Assembly: GCA_964390645.1 (NCBI GenBank)
Contig: CAYMLL010000299.1
Coordinates: 1 to 9,294 of the forward strand
DNA: 9,294 bases
Source of the DNA: CAYMLL01 sp964390645
GTDB lineage: Bacteria > Planctomycetota > UBA8108
Direction of reading: 5' to 3'
The position numbers were made by a program, and so were the translations under genes. The notes beneath the pieces are model-generated. The model ran no database searches, was not told the DNA's origin, and was given only the letters and a program-made list of their open reading frames with translations. Positions 6,016 through 9,294 of this stretch are shown here, in pieces. Position 1 is the first letter of the stretch. The number at the start of each line of letters is the position of its first letter.

Positions 6016-6938
6016 CACGGGCCTTCCTCTTCGAGCGCGTCGACCCCGAAGAAACGCTCGATCCGGGCGAACACCGTCTCGGACGCCGCAGCGCACCGCC
6101 GTGTCGACGGCAGGGAGGCCAGAAAGGTCTTGCCGTAGGACCGGGTGAGAACGCGGCGATCGAGGACGGTGACGACACCACGATCAGTCTGGGAGCGAAT
6201 CAGACGCCCGAACCCCTGCTTGAATCGAAGGACGGCCTGCGGCACCGAGTACTTCGCAAAGGGGCTGTCGCCCCGCGCAGCGATCGCCTCGACCCTCGCC
6301 TCCTGAAGCGGCTCCGTCGGCACCCGAAAAGGCAGGCGCGTGATGATCACGTGCTCCAGCGCCTCGCCTCGTACGTCGACTCCTTCCCAGAAGCTGTCCG
6401 TCCCGAAGAGAACGCCGGAACGACTGTCGATGAACCGGCGCAGCAGCTCCGAGCGCTGAGCCTGTCCCTGCGCGAGAGGACGGAGCCCCGCAGCGGAAAG
6501 AGAGCCCTCGAGTCGTTCGTACATGCGCCTCAGCAGCGCAAAGGACGTGAAGAGAACGAACGCGCGTCCCCGCGACGCGGTGATCAATCGGGCCAGCAGG
6601 TCCGGAAGTCGCTCCTCGAAGCCTCGTTCGGTCGGGTCGGGAATGTCGGTCGGCACGGCGAGGAGAACCTGCCGATCGAAATGAAACGGCGAGGCGTGGT
6701 GACGGAACGAGAATCGGTCATCCGGAAGCTCGAGAAACCCGAGGCGCTCCGCACCCCCCCCACCCCGGCGCCCCCCCCGGCGCCCGCCCGGCCCCCCCCC
6801 CCCCGCGCGGGGCGCGCACGCCATGATCACACTACTGATTGGCTTGAACAGGCTGCTCTCGAGGTCCTCGGCAACCGAGATCGGCGCCGTCGCGAAGCCG
6901 ATCGCGGCACCTTCATCTGTCCTTGCGCGCTCCGTCAT
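6015..6938 (-). CDS. DinG-type helicase, C-terminal part (separated by frame break)
   Basis: This is the second RecA-like half of the helicase whose first half is encoded at 7040-8599. The frame is open from 7088 down to 6015; the first ATG in it is 6938, and the 50 or so upstream codons (including LKLEVEAFGNRLQSFIAAV and VRWLDM) also look like helicase sequence. Recognisable parts are the strand RAFVLFTSFALL, motif V GTDSFWEGVDVRG, ITRLPFRVPTEP and motif VI QGFGRLIRSQTDRG with its arginine finger. Directly after KPISSVIM the family normally has TSATL. Here the text becomes ACAPRAGGGGPGG and similar Gly/Arg runs, encoded by the C-homopolymer block 6751-6818, before resuming with ERLGFLELP. 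On its own this fragment lacks the Walker motifs and could not be an active helicase. Confidence 0.85.
   Translation of the reverse strand: MTERARTDEGAAIGFATAPISVAEDLESSLFKPISSVIMACAPRAGGGGPGGRRGGRRGGGGAERLGFLELPDDRFSFRHHASPFHFDRQVLLAVPTDIPDPTERGFEERLPDLLARLITASRGRAFVLFTSFALLRRMYERLEGSLSAAGLRPLAQGQAQRSELLRRFIDSRSGVLFGTDSFWEGVDVRGEALEHVIITRLPFRVPTEPLQEARVEAIAARGDSPFAKYSVPQAVLRFKQGFGRLIRSQTDRGVVTVLDRRVLTRSYGKTFLASLPSTRRCAAASETVFARIERFFGVDALEEEGP
6751..6818. repeat. C-homopolymer / GC-only low-complexity block inside the helicase gene
   Basis: Runs of C8 (6754-6761), C8 (6771-6778) and C13 (6792-6804) alternate with short GGCG/GCGCGG pieces, almost without A or T. The block sits where DinG-family genes encode the TSATL motif and the following strand, and its length (about 24 codons) is close to what the family needs there. 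The frame is the same on both sides. It looks more like low-quality consensus, such as homopolymer or poly-G read artefacts, than evolved coding sequence. Confidence 0.85.
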
Positions 6939-7039
6939 GTCGAGCCAGCGTACCTGCGTGCCGTCTTCGAGCTCGCAGAAGCGTTCGACCGCGGCGATGA
7001 ACGACTGCAGGCGATTGCCGAAGGCCTCGACCTCCAGCT

Positions 7040-8599
7040 TCAGCGAGCGACGGACCTCGTCGCGCCCTCGATGCGGTCCCGGGCGCGGTCATTCGCACGC
7101 GCGACACGCTCGATACACCCACGCAGGCGTACCAGGACGTCGACGACCTGCGTCCAGAATGGCTCGAGCTCGTCGCACGGCCGGTAGCGCAGCTTCACCG
7201 GTCGATCGCCGGCTCCGAAGAACTCTCGACCCTCGCCCTGCTCACGCTCGACGGCGACCAGCTCCTCGAGCTCGTCGAAGAGGTCGTCGATGTGGACGGA
7301 GACCTCGCCGAGCTCCCGACCGTACTCGGTCTCGATTCGCTCCGCGGCCACCGGATCGCTGTGACTGCGCAGCTTGCGCGCGACGACCGCGAGCGTACCC
7401 CGTCGTCCGTCCTTCGAGCGCATGCGGCCGAGCCGCTGGCCGACGCCCCGGCGCGAGAACCGGGTCCCCAGGTGCTCGCTGGCGACGTCCTCGAGGTGGT
7501 GGGCCTCATCGAAGACGACGCGAGAGTAGCCCGGCAAGATCACGTCGTCACGATAGTTGCCGGTCTGGCGCCGGACTGCGAGATCAGCAAAAAAGAGGTG
7601 ATGATTGACGACCACGATCTGCGCGCGGTTCGCCCGGCGCCTCGCGCCGTAGAAGAAGCACTCCTCGAAGTGCGGACACTGCACCTTCAGCGACTTGTCC
7701 GTCTCCGACATGACCCTCTCCCAGACACGCCCCGGAGGCGACCAGAGAAGATCCGATCGGCTGCCGCCGCGAGTCGCTCCTCCCCACTCGACGAGCTCTC
7801 GGAGCATCTCGCCATCCTCGGTCTCCTCCGGAAAGAGCCCGAGCTCCTCACGCAGCTCGCCGAGCTTGCGCCTGCAAGCGTAGTTGCCGCGTCCCTTCAG
7901 CAGAGCGAATCCGAATTCGTGCGGCAGGACGTCCGTGAGGAAGGGGAGGTCCTTCGCGAAAAGCTGCTCCTGCAGGTTGATCGTGCCGGTCGACACGATG
8001 ACTCGCTCACGGTTCTCGATCGCCCAGAGAATCGACGGTACGAGATATGCGAAGCTCTTGCCGACGCCGGTGCCGGCCTCGCAAGCGATCACACGGTCCT
8101 CGTTCAACGCTCCGGCAACCTCGGCGGCCATATCGATCTGACCTTCGCGGCACTCGAAACCCTCGAGATGCTCGGCGAAGGGACCGTCGGCCCCGAAGAG
8201 CCGGCGCACGACATCGACCTCGATGGACCGCATCTCGGGACGACGGAACGGCTTGACGACGAGGTAGTGCTCGGTCACATCGTTGTCGATGATCACGAAA
8301 CCGACGCTCTTGTCCGCGAGCTCGGCCGCGATCGAGAGGTCCGCCGCGCTCGGATCGAGGCTGCTGCCAGGATGGTTGTGGATCGCGAGGTTCCAGCCAT
8401 CGGCGCCCTTGATGATCGCGGGCACCGACGAGTCGTCGCCGCGACAGAAGGGCTCGACGTCGACCAGGCTCGCGACGATACCCTCGTCATCCCAGTCGAC
8501 ACGACCCAGAAAGAACACCTCGTTGCCCCCGGCATCGCCGATGACGCGACGCAGGAACACCGCCGCCTCCGCGGGAATCTCGAGCCGAACCTCCTTCAC
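7040..8599 (-). CDS. JAMM-domain/DinG-type helicase fusion, N-terminal part (frame-broken gene)
   Basis: The first 519 codons of a helicase of about 860 residues that continues in another frame to 6015. GTG 8599 is taken as start, with GAGGG about eight nt upstream; the frame is open to 8902 but that part has poor coding bias. Residues about 1-125 are a JAMM/MPN (RadC-like) metal-hydrolase domain: Glu27 in GGNEVFFLGRVD, then HNHPGSSLDPSAAD with His74, His76 and Asp87 in exact HxHx10D spacing. The first helicase half follows. It has a Q-like REGQ (Gln154), Walker A CEAGTGVGKS (Lys181), STGTINLQEQL, and a DEAH box (364-367). FeS-type cysteines Cys242, Cys308 and Cys314 are present, but the expected fourth is Ser303 in DKSLKVQC. 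NHHLFFADLA is also typical. Such proteins unwind DNA 5'-3' and DinG acts on R-loops and G4 DNA. This frame stops at 7040; the correct continuation is the frame ending at 6015, so the switch lies within 7043-7088 and corresponds to one missing base. Either a real pseudogene or a sequence error. Confidence 0.85.
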   Translation of the reverse strand: MKEVRLEIPAEAAVFLRRVIGDAGGNEVFFLGRVDWDDEGIVASLVDVEPFCRGDDSSVPAIIKGADGWNLAIHNHPGSSLDPSAADLSIAAELADKSVGFVIIDNDVTEHYLVVKPFRRPEMRSIEVDVVRRLFGADGPFAEHLEGFECREGQIDMAAEVAGALNEDRVIACEAGTGVGKSFAYLVPSILWAIENRERVIVSTGTINLQEQLFAKDLPFLTDVLPHEFGFALLKGRGNYACRRKLGELREELGLFPEETEDGEMLRELVEWGGATRGGSRSDLLWSPPGRVWERVMSETDKSLKVQCPHFEECFFYGARRRANRAQIVVVNHHLFFADLAVRRQTGNYRDDVILPGYSRVVFDEAHHLEDVASEHLGTRFSRRGVGQRLGRMRSKDGRRGTLAVVARKLRSHSDPVAAERIETEYGRELGEVSVHIDDLFDELEELVAVEREQGEGREFFGAGDRPVKLRYRPCDELEPFWTQVVDVLVRLRGCIERVARANDRARDRIEGATRSVAR

Positions 8600-8834
8600 G
8601 TCTCTTCCCTCGCACCGGTCGTGGGCTCGAAACTCGCGATCCCGAGCCGCGTCCCGCCGACCCCGTGCCTGCGGGCGGCGAGCCTCGTCGTCACGGATGC
8701 TCGGGATCGGCGGCGGATCAACGCTTCGAAGCCACGCCTGTCGAGCCCGGTGGCAGTGCCCGGGGAGTCCCGACGCCATCGGCCTGTCAGCCACATCCGC
8801 CGCAAGGCGAGCCGGGCAGACGGGGCACACCCGG

Positions 8835-8863
8835 ATTCTACGGGGCAACAGGATCTTCCTGAA
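8835..8863 (-). promoter_or_regulatory. Weak candidate promoter upstream of the helicase
   Basis: On minus, TTCAGG (8863-8858, three of six matches) and TAGAAT (8840-8835, five of six) are 17 nt apart. It would give a leader of about 230 nt before GTG 8599. The ten bases cccgTAGAAT also occur on plus at 4155-4164, ahead of the B3/B4 gene, which mildly supports a shared -10 element. Confidence 0.2.
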
Positions 8864-8971
8864 GCAGGATTCGTCCCGACGAGCGGGTCCCGCCGACGAC
8901 ACGCTGCCAAGTGGGCTTTACACTCCGCCGTGTCGCGAGCTGCCCCGCCCCTGCCTCCTATCCTCCGTGAA

Positions 8972-9091
8972 AGACCGGGCTTCCGCGAACAGGAGAAGAT
9001 CCCGCCGCGTGGAACGACACTTGCTGCCTGTTCTCAGGTTTCCCGAGCCAGGCATGCTGTTTCCAGGGAGTAGGAGACGGAAGCCCGGTCT
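8972..9091. repeat. 120-bp element bounded by 14-bp perfect inverted repeats
   Basis: agaccgggcttccg (8972-8985) pairs perfectly with cggaagcccggtct (9078-9091). Inside, gaacagg (8987-8993) can pair with the cctgttc about 40 nt further on. Alternatively, on minus, GCCTG and CAGGC close a nested hairpin whose inner stem (CTCGG/CCTGAG) carries a GAAA-type loop. This shape fits either a structured RNA whose 5' and 3' ends pair, or a MITE-like element. No target-site duplication flanks it. No known RNA family is recognised. Confidence 0.5.
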
Positions 9092-9105
9092 CGTTCGCCT
9101 TGCAC

Positions 9106-9121
9106 GACCCCGCGAGGGGTC
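9106..9121. repeat. Hairpin with GNRA tetraloop
   Basis: GACCCC (9106-9111), loop GCGA, GGGGTC (9116-9121): a perfect 6-bp stem capped on plus by a GNRA tetraloop, 14 nt after the larger inverted repeat. There is no T-tract after it. Confidence 0.5.
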
Positions 9122-9182
9122 ATCCGGATCGTAGGTAACGAACTGTCGCCTGGATCGGGGAACACACACACCCGGCGCTCAG

Positions 9183-9208
9183 CTCCGGGCGGCTCCGGCC
9201 GCCCGGGG
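9183..9208. repeat. 11-bp stem-loop with TCCG tetraloop
   Basis: CCGGGCGGC (9185-9193) pairs perfectly with GCCGCCCGG (9198-9206) around TCCG. A T-G wobble and a C-G pair extend the stem to 11 bp. The C(UCCG)G cap belongs to the very stable UNCG class on plus. It resembles a terminator stem but lacks a T-run on either strand. Confidence 0.5.
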
Positions 9209-9240
9209 AGAAGGCGCTCGCCGCGAGTCGATCCCCCGAT

Positions 9241-9294
9241 CGATCCCGACAGCCCGCCCTCGATCCCGACAGCCCGCCCTCGATCCCGACAGCC
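9241..9294. repeat. 20-bp tandem repeat, cut by window edge
   Basis: The unit cgatcccgacagcccgccct occurs twice perfectly (9241-9260, 9261-9280), and the first 14 bases of a third copy end the window. A degenerate piece (tcgatccc near 9229) precedes the array. The period of 20 is not a multiple of three, so the array is probably non-coding. The unit is continuous, without spacers, so it is not a CRISPR array. Confidence 0.9.

Larger units (their letters stand above)
8600..9294. other. Gene-poor, structure-rich intergenic region
   Basis: I find no convincing gene in these 695 bp. Open frames exist on both strands, as is usual at this GC content, but none shows domain-like sequence. The least bad candidate is a minus frame ending at 8596 that overlaps the helicase start as GTGA (from about ATG 8796). 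What is present is structural: a 14-bp inverted repeat (8972-9091), two tight hairpins (9106-9121, 9183-9208), and a 20-bp tandem repeat at the right end. No tRNA, tmRNA, RNase P, SRP or 6S RNA consensus could be matched by eye. Confidence 0.6.

Noticed and set aside
5856..7187. 443-codon plus-strand open frame opposite the helicase C-terminus
   Set aside because: Shadow of the minus-strand helicase and nucleotidyltransferase genes; Arg/Pro-rich with no domain.
8596..8796. Possible small minus-strand gene overlapping the helicase start as GTGA
   Set aside because: GC3 is moderately good, but the Arg-rich peptide has no domain-like sequence and no clear ribosome site; evidence is too thin to call.
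7292..9073. 593-codon plus-strand open frame opposite the helicase gene
   Set aside because: It is antisense to the JAMM-helicase, whose motifs are unmistakable. The plus translation has no recognisable domain and is charge-biased, as expected for a shadow frame in high-GC DNA.
8972..9140. RNase P RNA or SRP RNA
   Set aside because: GTGAAAGACCGGGCTTCC recalls the RNase P GAGGAAAGTCCGGGCTCC box, and the paired ends recall SRP RNA, but the other conserved cores of both families are absent.
9229..9294. CRISPR array
   Set aside because: The 20-bp units are contiguous with no spacers, and no cas gene is nearby.

Overview
This is a high-GC window (about two thirds G+C by eye) with tightly packed genes whose third codon positions are strongly G/C. 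The gene content is chromosomal housekeeping: a lipoyl-bearing 2-oxoacid dehydrogenase E2, an M24 metallopeptidase, a SirB1-like protein, a PheT B3/B4-domain protein, a MobA-like nucleotidyltransferase and a DinG-type helicase. The protein style and gene mix fit a deep-branching, probably heterotrophic group such as Acidobacteriota or a deltaproteobacterial/Myxococcota-like lineage, but no marker settles the phylum. There is no phage, transposase, CRISPR array, tRNA or rRNA that I can recognise.

Layout. Positions 1-289 (minus) hold a probable partial gene running off the left edge and a 37-residue membrane-peptide ORF joined to its possible upstream start by TGATG. A good sigma70-like promoter (377-405) drives a two-gene plus-strand unit: the E2 acyltransferase (443-1747) and an M24 peptidase (1744-2892), overlapping by GTGA. 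A 152-bp convergent gap with a 10-bp inverted repeat follows. A SirB1-like gene lies on minus (3045-3998, probably starting at TTG). It is divergent from a second plus-strand pair: a B3/B4-domain protein (4193-4858) and a thioredoxin-fold protein that has lost both CxxC cysteines (4871-5383). That pair converges, with a 19-bp overlap, on a minus-strand unit. This unit consists of a JAMM-DinG fusion helicase (8599 down to 6015, broken into two frames) and a MobA/MocA-like nucleotidyltransferase (6015-5365) coupled by TGATG. The last 695 bp (8600-9294) carry no convincing gene but are rich in inverted repeats and end in a 20-bp tandem repeat cut by the window edge.

How the genes relate. No single pathway links the window; it reads as several small adjacent units. 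The most informative object is the helicase: an N-terminal JAMM metalloprotease-like domain with an intact EhHxHx10D signature fused to an XPD/DinG-type helicase. As given, it has a -1-type frame break near 7043-7088 and a C-homopolymer block (6751-6818) where the TSAT-like helicase motif should be. It also has one of the expected four FeS-cluster cysteines replaced by serine. Whether this is a decayed gene or a sequencing/assembly artefact is the main open question. I found no complete new system; the helicase fusion, the cysteine-free redoxin beside a B3/B4 protein, and the structured right-hand intergenic region deserve the second look.
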